Below the pieces are notes generated by a model that was not told where the DNA came from, made no database searches, and saw nothing but the letters and a program-made list of their open reading frames with translations. From positions 248,001-312,000 of the forward strand of contig NZ_BKCF01000001.1 of NCBI RefSeq assembly GCF_009014635.1: a stretch of DNA of 64,000 nt, written 5' to 3'. A program made the position numbers and the translations under genes. The DNA is from Patiriisocius marinistellae. Lineage in GTDB: Bacteria; Bacteroidota; Bacteroidia; Flavobacteriales; Flavobacteriaceae. Numbering within the stretch: the stretch's first letter is position 1; each line of letters opens with the position of its first letter. Positions 27,601 to 36,266 of this stretch are shown here, one piece after another.

Positions 27601-30545
27601 AAGGTTTTCCTTTAAGTTTTACACCAACCGTAATAGATACAGACGCAACTTTAAATCCTAACAGAGACTATTTTCCTGGTGAAAAAATTACTACGGTTGT
27701 TACTACGAATGTAGAAAATACAACAGGTTCAAATTTAGCCGATTCATATTCTTTTCAGTTTACTGCGGCGGTAAGTCCAGATAGTCCAGGCGAATTTCCT
27801 TTTGAACCTGAATTTTCTGGAGATACGGGTAGCTTTTATGATCTAATTCAAAAAGATTGGGATGGCGATGGTGATTTAGATTTTATAGGGAGAAATAATA
27901 CTAATGACGTAGAATTCGCCTGGTTTGAAAATGATGGCACCGGTTTACTTAGTGCGTCACAAAACTTAATAGATTTACCTGATGACATTGTAGATTTTAA
28001 AATTGGAGATATAAATGGTGACGGAAATTTAGATATCATTACATTCGATTATTCAAATACTGTTGAAGAAGTGATTTTTGGCTATTTCCCTAATGATGGT
28101 GCTAATGGAGTAAATGAAGAAATTATTATTGGCACCTATACTCTTATAGATAATGATGATGCCATATTCGCATTTGATATAGCCGATATTGATAACAACG
28201 GTCATCTTGACGTAATAGTTACAAATGATAATTTTGAAACCACTATTATATGGTATACTAACGATGGCAATGGAAACTTTAATGCTAACCAACTAACTTA
28301 TGATCTTTGGGCTGTAAGAAGTCTTAAAATCGCAGATATAAATAATGACGGAAATTTAGACCTAATTTTACCAGAATTTGGTACTAATGGATTTGTCTGG
28401 GTTGAAAATGATGGATTAGGATCTTTTGGCGAAGCTCATACAATTTCAACAATACCTTATGATTATCAAATTGCAGATTTAGATGGAGATGGAGATGTAG
28501 ATATAGTAACAGCAAGCGGTAGTTTTCCTGATTATGTAATAGGTTGGTTAGAAAATGATGGTCTTGGCGTATTCGAACCTATAGAAATAATTGATTCATT
28601 ATCTGGAAATATTAGGCTTGGTGATTTTGATGGTAATGGCAGTATAGATGTGCTTGTACAAATAGGCTCTAATGTTTTATATTGGTATGCTAACGATGGC
28701 TCAGGAAGTTTTGGGAATCGACAAGTTTTGCCAAATGGATTGTCTGCTTCTACACATTTTGATATTGGTGATATAGATAATGATGGTGATTTGGATATTT
28801 TAGGTGGGATTGGGAATGAAGCACATTATTTAGAAAATGCAGGGTTGGGTGAATGCACAGGTATTACCACAACATATACCATTGCCGATGGCTGGAACAA
28901 TGGAGTGCCCAGTGCAACAGATATTGCAATTATCTTAGAGGACTACAGCAGTTTCCTCGGAAATATAACAGCTTGTGAGCTTATTATTCAAAATGGAGCC
29001 ACGCTAACCATTGAAGCAGAAACCTTTGTGAGTGTAGAAAATGATATTACCGTTGATGGAATCTTACAAATAGCTCACACGGGAAGTCTTGTTCAAACAA
29101 ACAATGATGCAACAGTAATCAATAATGGTACTATAAATGTATATGTAACCACTCCCGAAGTAGCACCCAGAGATTTTATAATTTCTGGAAGCCCTATGAC
29201 CGCAGAAACACGAGAAGGAGTGCACAATGCATCCTTTAGAGTACTAGAGCATTCCACACTGGACTTTTTCCCTAACCCACTCGTCGATGACTTTTATGCT
29301 CCCAATACCGTTGCAAATTTTGCTAACACCAGTCTAGACGATTGGTCACAACACTCAGGAATTTTAAACCCCGCCGAAGGATACCTCGTATACCCACAGG
29401 CAAGTATTATAGACGGTAACCAGTCCTACAATCTTTTATTTGAACAAGGAACACTGAACAACGGCGTACACGAATATGCCATGGAGTACCATATAGACAA
29501 GAACTCCAGTCCTAATATATTGGCAAACCCCTACCCGTCTGCCATTGATGCCGAGAAATTTTTAATAGCAAATCCATTAATAGATGAAGTATATTTCTGG
29601 GAACACCTTACTGAGCCAGACAATACATTTCCAGGAGGTAGCTCGGCAAACTTTAGTATGGAGGATATCTCTATGTATAATATTTCTGGAGGGATTGCCG
29701 CAGGAACCCAAGCAATAAATGGAGGGACAGAACCTAATGGATTTATCGCTACTTCGCAAGGTTTTGGTGTAAAAGCAAATGCTGCAGGAACGGCTACCTT
29801 TAACAATAGCATGCGGGTAACAACGGGCAATAACACCCTACGTTCCCCTACGGCAGACAGAAATAGGATTTGGATAAAGATGGAATCCATGGACTACGAC
29901 TTGAGCAGTGAAACATTGATTGCCTTCGACCCCAATGCCACACAAGGTTTTGATGCCGGATATGATAGTGACCAGCTAGGGAGGATAGTATCGTTATATT
30001 CTCATTTGCCTAACGGCGAAATGTCACTTGGTATTCAAACAAGGGAACAATTTGACACTAGTATTCAGGTGCCCATGGGCTATGCATCACAAATCAATGA
30101 TGGAGAAACTTTTAAAATCACCGTCAAGAATATGGATGGGGCACAGCTAGAAAATGTTCAAGTATATCTCGTAGACACCTTTGAAAATTCCACCACAAAC
30201 CTTACTCAAGAAGGAATGTATATGTTTACTTCGGCAATGGGCAATTACCCAAATCGTTTTATACTTAAATTTATGGATGAAACAATTCTTGAAACTTCTG
30301 AAATTTTTAATGATGAAATTTCGATAGTGCCTAATCCTACTAAAGGTATATTATTTGTAAATTCAGTAAATGCAATCATCAAAAATATATCGGTTTTTGA
30401 TTTGCAAGGAAGATTGGTAAACAAGGTATTCGGAAATAAAACATACGATTTAAAGGTTGATATTTCAACATTAAGCAGCACTGTGTATTTCTTGCATATA
30501 AATACCGAAAATGGGTCGTTGATAAAGAAAATAATCAAAGAGTAA
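24639..30545 (+). CDS. Giant secreted FG-GAP/VCBS repeat protein with T9SS sorting domain
   Basis: The 1968-residue product has a signal peptide (1-23). Three Ig-like Big_5 modules (about 25-130, 487-585, 947-1045; pattern ITFNFDAAV, FTANEIVSISIT) alternate with long arrays of VCBS/FG-GAP units carrying calcium-binding-like DLDGDGDLDV motifs and WFANDGSG. From about 1404 comes a different beta-rich module (ITACELIIQNGATLTI, GNPMT-like ISGSPMTAETREGV), found in other flavobacterial adhesins. The end (about 1890-1968, ISIVPNPTKGILFV ... GSLIKKIIKE) is a type IX sorting domain. Probable role: calcium-stabilised surface adhesin or matrix protein. It lies directly downstream of a solo LuxR gene and the shared palindrome. 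Confidence 0.92.
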   Translation: MNNFHKNLLPLYILLLFSISSIAQASFVGTVPGSGGQNIAANTNIEIFLIPGPIDNATVNSNNIIVLGSQSGIHSGVFSSFDSSSSSVTFNPSQDFLPGELVTIHVTDGVMSGGDAINGPGMDSFTIVGAPLDPAGSSYFQTIIDAPNNLINDDATTLVDLNGDDNLDIVTIIQNEGAVWYQNSGGLDLVYTKQPLLSPNDDSISHIVTGDINGDGDIDFIAANNDEEVYWYESSGGLNPTFTAHLVSDPGFPMTNFFFFRSLNVGDLNNDGELDIIVGTIDGLYTFENNGNGNSFSRNTLITDRVQEVVVRDLDRDNDLDIIVITAIIVSGSFEYSLRWFNNNGNENPSFTNTFIDDTEVVFDLIVGEISGDNALDIVIRQNQSPRIRKFTNNGANTFTAGAINLSTQYTSIALADFDGDGDQDLMANRSFSPSFTTIFYNSGSGSFSSSSIGSTILAGNILKGDIDGDADIDAVLVRSNNLAFLRTNLSKPNLLTTTPVFNGLNISADSNITFNFDAAVNAGLNPVNSIIICGSQSGEITGDLTGVNTATLTFNPTKNFTANEIVSISITNDLVLNPSTFTFTLGVSPLSPGEFTNDQNNITTTADFAWDVESADLDGDGDLDVISSSLGADTVGWYANDGSGNFGALNTISTTMANPRDVSLGDLDGDGDLDVLVADSSLDIIGWFANNGSGTFGSIQNIATSRNDAYSVTAADLDNDGDLDVLTSSDNGVERFTNDGSGTFTLAQVVNPSDSRGVFTTDLDNDGDLDIIATFTDFGQVARFLNDGTGNLETPNIVANWTSGINTLGVSLADVDLDGDIDVISSSSLDDAISWFANDGNGLFSASSGNIISTASTFITDITNADLDGDGDFDIIISDFNDDQVTWFENDGLGVFGASTIITSTADGARAVSAADLDGDGDVDILSASQIDDRIAWYENFAFQIEDTNPTIHAINVPVTQDIMLGFTEDVDPSTITNTNITITGNQGFPLSFTPTVIDTDATLNPNRDYFPGEKITTVVTTNVENTTGSNLADSYSFQFTAAVSPDSPGEFPFEPEFSGDTGSFYDLIQKDWDGDGDLDFIGRNNTNDVEFAWFENDGTGLLSASQNLIDLPDDIVDFKIGDINGDGNLDIITFDYSNTVEEVIFGYFPNDGANGVNEEIIIGTYTLIDNDDAIFAFDIADIDNNGHLDVIVTNDNFETTIIWYTNDGNGNFNANQLTYDLWAVRSLKIADINNDGNLDLILPEFGTNGFVWVENDGLGSFGEAHTISTIPYDYQIADLDGDGDVDIVTASGSFPDYVIGWLENDGLGVFEPIEIIDSLSGNIRLGDFDGNGSIDVLVQIGSNVLYWYANDGSGSFGNRQVLPNGLSASTHFDIGDIDNDGDLDILGGIGNEAHYLENAGLGECTGITTTYTIADGWNNGVPSATDIAIILEDYSSFLGNITACELIIQNGATLTIEAETFVSVENDITVDGILQIAHTGSLVQTNNDATVINNGTINVYVTTPEVAPRDFIISGSPMTAETREGVHNASFRVLEHSTLDFFPNPLVDDFYAPNTVANFANTSLDDWSQHSGILNPAEGYLVYPQASIIDGNQSYNLLFEQGTLNNGVHEYAMEYHIDKNSSPNILANPYPSAIDAEKFLIANPLIDEVYFWEHLTEPDNTFPGGSSANFSMEDISMYNISGGIAAGTQAINGGTEPNGFIATSQGFGVKANAAGTATFNNSMRVTTGNNTLRSPTADRNRIWIKMESMDYDLSSETLIAFDPNATQGFDAGYDSDQLGRIVSLYSHLPNGEMSLGIQTREQFDTSIQVPMGYASQINDGETFKITVKNMDGAQLENVQVYLVDTFENSTTNLTQEGMYMFTSAMGNYPNRFILKFMDETILETSEIFNDEISIVPNPTKGILFVNSVNAIIKNISVFDLQGRLVNKVFGNKTYDLKVDISTLSSTVYFLHINTENGSLIKKIIKE

Positions 30546-30571
30546 CTAATCAATGTTTTTCTTTAAAAGAG

Positions 30572-30605
30572 ACCTGTCGAATAAAACTCGGCAGGTTTTT
30601 TTTTA
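30572..30605 (+). terminator. Terminator after FG-GAP gene
   Basis: Stem ACCTGTCGA with TCGGCAGGT (one G-U pair), 7-nt loop and a long T run, 27 bp after the stop codon of the giant gene. Confidence 0.9.
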
Positions 30606-30660
30606 TAATACTGTTAACTTTATCAAATTAGAGACATTAATTATAAAGCAAATACATATT

Positions 30661-31521
30661 ATGAAAACAATTATACAAGCATTAGTCATCAGCATCTTTA
30701 TTTTTAATGTTGCTAAAATTTCGGCACAAGAAAAAAAGGAAACTGTTAACGACGTTATCGAAGAAGGCATAGAGCGACGTGCCGAAGAAAAAAAAGAAGA
30801 ACTTAAAAACAAGCGAGGTCGAGATTGGGCTAAAAAACCAACGATTGATATGTCTCCCACTGATAGTGAAATTAGAGATGTGCTACGTATTACTACGGGT
30901 CAAGACAAAGCAAAGGTAAGAGATAGTTATACCTTTGAAGTGGCCATTACTACACAAATTCAAGACTTGTCAAAACGCAAGCCTAAAAAGCAATTAATGA
31001 CACAACATTACGGGCCTGCAGCGACGATGATGGCTATGGAAAAAGGGCAGCTAATGCTTACTGACCTCAATAGCGAAACCATTGTTATAATCAATACTAA
31101 AAGTAAAACAGCGCAAACTATGTCTTCTGCATTTATGGGAAAATTTATAGGTAAGGCCTTGGATTATATGGTGGAAAATGGTGATGATGTTTCAGAAACC
31201 CCAAAAATTACAAAACTAGAAGGCACTAAAACTATTGCAGGATATACCGCTGAAGGTTACCATATGGAAACAGAAGATGGTGCTGTTGAAGTATGGTATT
31301 CTACGGCTATACCAACTTCATTTTTTAAAAATGCGGCAGGATTTATGTCAAAATATATGACTATGCCAGCAAATAATGAGTCGTTAGGGTACCCATTATT
31401 AATAACTCAAATTAACAAAAAAGGAAAGAAAACAACCGAAATGCGAGTAACTGAAATTAATATGTCCCCTTTGACTATTACTATGAGTGATTACAAAGTG
31501 ATGAATGTTTTTGGGAATTAG
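30661..31521 (+). CDS. Exported DUF4412-type protein
   Basis: The start at 30661 gives a signal peptide (MKTIIQALVISIFIFNVAKISAQ) and 286 residues; an in-frame ATG at 30553 lies before the terminator and is rejected. A charged, Lys/Glu-rich helix (about 24-60) follows, then a beta-rich domain that resembles DUF4412 (LEGTKTIAGYTAEGYHMETE, EVWYSTAIPTSFF, MRVTEINMSPLTITMSDYKV). The family is common in Bacteroidetes and of unknown function, located in the periplasm or outer membrane. It is a single gene between a terminator and a converging lipoprotein gene. Confidence 0.75.
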   Translation: MKTIIQALVISIFIFNVAKISAQEKKETVNDVIEEGIERRAEEKKEELKNKRGRDWAKKPTIDMSPTDSEIRDVLRITTGQDKAKVRDSYTFEVAITTQIQDLSKRKPKKQLMTQHYGPAATMMAMEKGQLMLTDLNSETIVIINTKSKTAQTMSSAFMGKFIGKALDYMVENGDDVSETPKITKLEGTKTIAGYTAEGYHMETEDGAVEVWYSTAIPTSFFKNAAGFMSKYMTMPANNESLGYPLLITQINKKGKKTTEMRVTEINMSPLTITMSDYKVMNVFGN

Positions 31522-31600
31522 CCAGAATTTTTCAAAAGAGCGGTATTAAAATTATTCGTTTATATTTAACGTCTAATTCTACCCTCTTTTGAAAAAATAA

Positions 31601-31637
31601 AAAGGCGTTTCGATTCAAAAAAACGAAACACCTCTTT
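31601..31637 (-). terminator. Terminator of lipoprotein gene (minus strand)
   Basis: Read on the minus strand, GGTGTTTCG and CGAAACGCC pair (one G-U), and a T tract follows. It lies 17 bp after the stop of the 173-residue lipoprotein gene and may also stop transcripts from the converging DUF4412 gene. Confidence 0.85.
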
Positions 31638-31653
31638 ATAACTTTCAAAATTT

Positions 31654-32175
31654 TTATTGTCTTACAAATCCTATTTCAATTACATAAGTATCTTCAAATC
31701 CACCTCCGCTAAACATCTCTTCATAGCGTGTGTCAAATGAATTACCAGAATAATTTGAAACAGTAAATAGTTGCGCATCATCATTATCAAAATCAAGCAA
31801 TAAAGTTCCGTTTGCTTCATTAACAATAAAACTTCCCTCACCATCGATCGACGTTAATTCAGTCTCAATAATTACTTCACCGTCTTCGGTATCTGTATAC
31901 GTAATTGTATATGTCCCTTGCGCAGCAAATGTTCCATTACTATTAAAATTCCAGTTAACATTAAAGTTTGAACCTTCTGTCAAATAAGTATTTGTTATAG
32001 TGGTTCCGTCTGCATTTATAAGTACTTCAACATCACTACTTCTTAAATAGCTAAAAGAATAATCACCTGCAATACTAGATTGAGTAAATGCCACAGCATT
32101 ATCATCATCATTCTTACATGATGTAAATGTGATTGCTACCAACATGATAGCGAATAAAAAGTGTAGTTTTTTCAT
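31654..32175 (-). CDS. Lipoprotein of unknown function, lipocalin-like
   Basis: This 173-residue protein has a lipoprotein signal ending in TFTSC (Cys about 20) followed by KNDDDN, acidic residues right after the lipid-bearing Cys as in Bacteroidetes lipoproteins. The rest is beta-rich (AGDYSFSYLRSSDVEVLINADG, GTFAAQGTYTITY, GEGSFIVNEANGTLLLDFD), like small lipocalin-like or DUF4923-type domains. No active-site motif was seen. It is transcribed alone from a TATATTTG box. Confidence 0.75.
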   Translation of the reverse strand: MKKLHFLFAIMLVAITFTSCKNDDDNAVAFTQSSIAGDYSFSYLRSSDVEVLINADGTTITNTYLTEGSNFNVNWNFNSNGTFAAQGTYTITYTDTEDGEVIIETELTSIDGEGSFIVNEANGTLLLDFDNDDAQLFTVSNYSGNSFDTRYEEMFSGGGFEDTYVIEIGFVRQ

Positions 32176-32197
32176 TTTTTAAATTTTAAATTTTTGG

Positions 32198-32205
32198 CAA
32201 ATATA
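32198..32205 (-). promoter_or_regulatory. -7 box before lipoprotein gene
   Basis: TATATTTG on the minus strand matches TAnnTTTG exactly, 22 nt before the ATG at 32175. Confidence 0.55.
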
Positions 32206-32376
32206 ACTACAACTTTAACTTATATATTATTAAACCTTATATTTCAGTACAGCTATTCATTAAACAACTAATAACGTTTTATTTAGGATTTTAATTCTAT
32301 TATTAATTAGAATATTAAATATAGCTTTTATCTACTATTTTTAAATATGTATCTTTCTTGACTAAACCTTACTGCA

Positions 32377-33318
32377 TTGAAAAAAATTATTTTAATTCTA
32401 TTTTTTTTTACAACAATCACAACCGCACAAGATTACGTTGACATCCTTAAAGTAAGTTACGGCAACTCTTTTAATCATAGTTTTGAGGGATTTACTGATG
32501 AAATGAATATTAAATCACTTGATGCTGATTTTACATATCCCATTGTAATTGATGAGAATAATGCAATAATTACTGGTTTTTTACACAGCAATAATAATTT
32601 GCAATTATTTCCAGATTCATTCTTAACTCAAAATCCATTAGCTCCACAATCATTATCTAAGCGTATAAATCTCTACAGCACTGTATTAAAAATAGGTCTC
32701 GCAACAAATTTTAACGAGAAATGGAGCGGAACTTTTGTAGTCCTACCCAACCTGTCATCAGATTATAAGGATATCTCTAGCGATGACCTTTATCTTGGTG
32801 GCGTTGCGGTTATTAAATATCAAAAAAACGAACATTTAAAGTATCGCTTAGGGATTTACGCAATGGATCAAGCTTATGGAATATTCACAACCCCCATACT
32901 AGGTTTCTATTATTTAAGCCCAAATGAGCGATTAGAAGTAGATGCTTCATTACCTATTTCGGCCGATGTTAATTACCGTTTTGAAAACTGGGCAGTTGGT
33001 GTTGATTATTTTGGTATAGGTAGAAGTTTTGATATTCATCAAGAGAACACACCAGACTATTATGTGGATTATGGCTCACTTGATTTTTCCATTTATGCGC
33101 AATACGCAATGCTTGAAAAAAGTATTTTATTAAGAGGAAAACTTGGTTATAGTGATATTGACGCAGAAGCGTATGAAGATGGAGATAATATTGATCTAAG
33201 AATTTCTGCATTCGATTTTGGTTCTGAGCGCACCCAATTAAACCCTATAAATAGTGGTGGTATATTTGCAAAAGTTGAAGTTCTTTACCGTTTTAATTTG
33301 AGCAAAGTAGATAAATAG
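32377..33318 (+). CDS. DUF6268-like outer-membrane protein, TTG start
   Basis: The frame begins at a TTG, which yields a good signal peptide (MKKIILILFFFTTITTAQ) and 313 residues. The only upstream in-frame ATG (32347) runs into a stop after four codons, so TTG is the likely true start. The mature protein is beta-rich with an aromatic, barrel-like pattern (DADFTYPIVIDENNAIITGF, WSGTFVVLPNLSSDYKD, LRGKLGYSDID) and ends in EVLYRFNLSKVDK; it resembles DUF6268 outer-membrane proteins. Function unknown. It is a single gene. Confidence 0.72.
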   Translation: MKKIILILFFFTTITTAQDYVDILKVSYGNSFNHSFEGFTDEMNIKSLDADFTYPIVIDENNAIITGFLHSNNNLQLFPDSFLTQNPLAPQSLSKRINLYSTVLKIGLATNFNEKWSGTFVVLPNLSSDYKDISSDDLYLGGVAVIKYQKNEHLKYRLGIYAMDQAYGIFTTPILGFYYLSPNERLEVDASLPISADVNYRFENWAVGVDYFGIGRSFDIHQENTPDYYVDYGSLDFSIYAQYAMLEKSILLRGKLGYSDIDAEAYEDGDNIDLRISAFDFGSERTQLNPINSGGIFAKVEVLYRFNLSKVDK

Positions 33319-33438
33319 TAATGCATTTTTTTCTTCGGAAATATTAGATTAATAAAACATATCGTTTTTAATTTAATTGAATCAAACTTCCTCACTTTAC
33401 TAACAGCTACCAAGTAAACAACACCAACTATTTTTTCC

Positions 33439-33446
33439 TATCTTTA
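33439..33446 (+). promoter_or_regulatory. -7-like box, predicts leaderless mRNA
   Basis: TATCTTTA is followed by ATCC and the ATG at 33451, the same 4-nt gap as at uvrC, the solo luxR gene and the DtxR-type regulator gene. Confidence 0.5.
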
Positions 33447-33450
33447 ATCC

Positions 33451-33807
33451 ATGGATAGAGCTTGCCCAGAATGTGGAAATAAAATAATAGGTCGTGCAGA
33501 TAAAAAATTCTGCAGTGATGGCTGCCGAAATTCCCATAATAACACCCTAAACAAAGACCAAAGCAATCTAGTACGTAACATTAACAATAGACTTCGCAAA
33601 AACTACCGAATTCTTCAAAAAGCCAATGGAAAAGAGAAAACTAAAATCAAAAAAGACACGCTCTTAAAACATGGTTTTAATTTTAAATTTTTCACAGGAC
33701 AGTACGTCACAAAAACAGGAAGTGTTTATTTTTATGTGTATGACCAAGGATACCTTCCGTTAGAAAACGACTGGTATTTATTGGTTAAAGTAGATTTACA
33801 AGTATAG
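33451..33807 (+). CDS. Small zinc-ribbon protein of unknown function
   Basis: This 118-residue protein begins with a four-cysteine zinc ribbon (CPECGNKIIGRADKKFCSDGC; Cys near 5, 8, 21, 25). A basic helical region follows, rich in Asn/Lys/Arg (NLVRNINNRLRKNYRIL), and then a beta-rich tail (GSVYFYVYDQGYLPLENDWYLLV). The Cys pattern is of the kind seen in DUF2116-type and related zinc ribbons. It is probably cytoplasmic and may bind nucleic acid, but no function is established. Two inverted copies of the 9-mer TTTCCGAAG flank this gene (33333 and 33851). Confidence 0.78.
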   Translation: MDRACPECGNKIIGRADKKFCSDGCRNSHNNTLNKDQSNLVRNINNRLRKNYRILQKANGKEKTKIKKDTLLKHGFNFKFFTGQYVTKTGSVYFYVYDQGYLPLENDWYLLVKVDLQV

Positions 33808-33916
33808 TTATTATAGTAATCCAACCTCTAAATTTAACGATGTAGTCACTTTTCCGAAGCTATTTTTAAAAGCATTATAAAAGTGCTATTTTTATCCGGC
33901 TAATCCACCATCCCTC

Positions 33917-36262
33917 ATGAAACATTTAAGTGCAATCATTTCGTTTGTTGTCGTTTTATTATTAGTATTCATCAGTTTTGAAACCTTAATGCCCAGTGGC
34001 GGATCACTCGCCTCAACTCCTGATACTGAGTTTTCTACTGAACGTGCATTAGTCCCTTTGAAAGAAATAAGTAAAAAACCACACTTTCATGGTACAGAAG
34101 AACATACGAGAGTTCGTAGTTTTCTTGTTTCAGAATTACAAAAATTAGGGTTAGAAGTAGAGGTTCAAGAAGGCTTTGTTCTCAGTGGAGCCCGAAGAGG
34201 ATTGATAAAACCAAAAAACATTGTCGCCCGTTTAAAAGGAAACGGAAGAGGAAAATCGTTAGTGCTTCTCTCACATTATGACAGTGCCTTAGTCCCATCT
34301 CTTGGGGCAAGTGATGCTGGTAGCGGTGTGGTGACCATTCTTGAAAGTTTACGTGCTTACAAAGCAAGTGGAAAAACTCCTACTAATGATGTTGTTATAC
34401 TTTTTAGTGATGGCGAAGAAATAGGTCTCGATGGCGCATCGCTTTTTGTAAACGAACATCGCTGGGCAAAAAATGTGGGGTTAGTGCTCAATTTTGAAGC
34501 CCGTGGAAGTGGCGGCCCTAGTAATATGATTGTTGAAACTAACGGTGGAAATACAAATCTCATTAAAGCTTTTGCTGCTGCAAAAGTGGAATTCCCCGTA
34601 GCATCATCACTTATGTATAGTGTGTATAAAATGCTGCCAAATGATACTGATTCTACCGTTTTTAAGGAGGATGGTGATATTGAAAGTTTCTTTTTCGCTT
34701 TTATAGATGACCATTATGACTACCACACTGTAAATGACAATGTAGAAAATCTGGACATTGAAACCTTGCAGCATCAAGGCACCTACCTTTTACCGTTGTT
34801 ACATTATTTTGCTGATGCTGACCTCAATGCATTAAAAACACTAGAGGATAGTGTTTATGTAAATATGCCTTTTATCAAGTTTATTCACTATCCTTTTTCG
34901 TGGATTTTGCCTATGGTAGTAATAGCAGGGGTTTTATTTTTTATTTTACTATTTTATGGTATTTCAAAACATAAACTAAACTTAGCGAGCATAGGTCGTG
35001 GTTTTTTGCCTTTTTTATTTTCATTAGTGTTGTGTGGGATAATCGGGTTTTTTGGTTGGAAATTAATAGAATGGCTGTACCCTCAATATGCTGAGGTACA
35101 ACATGGTTTTAAATATAATGGCCATTGGTACATTGCCTTTTTTGTAAGTTTGTCTCTTGCAATTATATTTATAGTTTATCATATATTTTCAAAACGTACT
35201 ACCGTTGTAAATTTATTAGTCGCGCCATTATTTTTCTGGATAATTTTAAATCTAGCTATTTTTATGTTTATTAAAGGAGCTGGGTTTTTTATTATTCCCA
35301 TTTTCTTTGGTTTATTATCTTGGTTTATATTGTTAAAATGGAGTACGCCTAGTTACATTGGCATGGCGTTATTAGGTGCGCCTGCAGTTTTTATCTTCGC
35401 TCCTCTTATTCAGTTTTTTCCTATAGGCTTAGGGTCAGATCATATTGTAATTAGCTGTGTTGTAACGGTTCTATTATTTGGTTTGTTATTACCCGTTTTA
35501 GGCTTTTATAAAATGAAAAACATATTAGCCTATTTATTTTTTGGCGTAGCATTTGTCTTTTTCATTATATCTCATTTTAAAAGTGAATTTTCTGAAACTC
35601 GCCAAAAACCCAATAGTCTTGTTTATTATCAAGATATTGACAATGGTGATGCTTTTTGGCTAACATATGATACTATATTAGATAATTGGACAAAATCATA
35701 TTTAGGAGAAAAACCAAAACCCGCAGCAAATTATGTAGAAGCTTCTGCTGGTAGCAAATATAATTCTGGCTATACTTATGCTGGTGTTGCACCTAAAATT
35801 GACATTCCACCTTTTAAAATTAGATTAGAAAAAGATACCATAACTAATGGTTTGCGAGATGTTACATTTACTTATTTACCACAACGTGATGTACATCAAA
35901 TAATGTTATATGCAGACAAAGACATTGCCTTTGAAAAGCTCTCGTTTAATGGAGTTTCTCCAAAAACAACAGATGTTTTAGGGCAGCACTTTTTTAATCG
36001 ACCACACAATAACTTGTTGCGTTATTACGTAGCAGACAAAGACTCATTAGAGGTGCGATATGTGCTCCCCGAAAAAGCTCCTCAAGTTACTTTTAAAGCA
36101 TTAGAATACTCATTAAATTTAATGGATAATAAAATACTTAATGTAAAAGCAAGAGAAAAAACAATGATGCCTAAACCGTTTATTAATACTGATGCGGTGA
36201 TTGTAAGTAAAAGTTTTAAAGTAACCGAAATGAATAACAAGAAAGTAGATAGCGTTCAATAA
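33917..36262 (+). CDS. M28-family zinc aminopeptidase with membrane C-terminal part
   Basis: This 781-residue protein has an N-terminal signal anchor, then an M28 peptidase domain at about 40-310 with the zinc-site blocks SHYDSALVPSLGASDAGSGV (His, Asp), FSDGEEIGLDGA (catalytic Glu, zinc Glu), FEARGSGGPSNM and DDHYDYHTVNDN (His). From about 320 to 560 there are roughly eight to nine membrane helices, followed by a beta-rich extracytoplasmic tail. The layout resembles the ER metallopeptidase ERMP1/Fxna type found in many Bacteroidetes. It would cut peptides on the periplasmic face. The SDR gene 4 bp downstream is probably co-transcribed. Confidence 0.9.
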   Translation: MKHLSAIISFVVVLLLVFISFETLMPSGGSLASTPDTEFSTERALVPLKEISKKPHFHGTEEHTRVRSFLVSELQKLGLEVEVQEGFVLSGARRGLIKPKNIVARLKGNGRGKSLVLLSHYDSALVPSLGASDAGSGVVTILESLRAYKASGKTPTNDVVILFSDGEEIGLDGASLFVNEHRWAKNVGLVLNFEARGSGGPSNMIVETNGGNTNLIKAFAAAKVEFPVASSLMYSVYKMLPNDTDSTVFKEDGDIESFFFAFIDDHYDYHTVNDNVENLDIETLQHQGTYLLPLLHYFADADLNALKTLEDSVYVNMPFIKFIHYPFSWILPMVVIAGVLFFILLFYGISKHKLNLASIGRGFLPFLFSLVLCGIIGFFGWKLIEWLYPQYAEVQHGFKYNGHWYIAFFVSLSLAIIFIVYHIFSKRTTVVNLLVAPLFFWIILNLAIFMFIKGAGFFIIPIFFGLLSWFILLKWSTPSYIGMALLGAPAVFIFAPLIQFFPIGLGSDHIVISCVVTVLLFGLLLPVLGFYKMKNILAYLFFGVAFVFFIISHFKSEFSETRQKPNSLVYYQDIDNGDAFWLTYDTILDNWTKSYLGEKPKPAANYVEASAGSKYNSGYTYAGVAPKIDIPPFKIRLEKDTITNGLRDVTFTYLPQRDVHQIMLYADKDIAFEKLSFNGVSPKTTDVLGQHFFNRPHNNLLRYYVADKDSLEVRYVLPEKAPQVTFKALEYSLNLMDNKILNVKAREKTMMPKPFINTDAVIVSKSFKVTEMNNKKVDSVQ

Positions 36263-36266
36263 AAAT

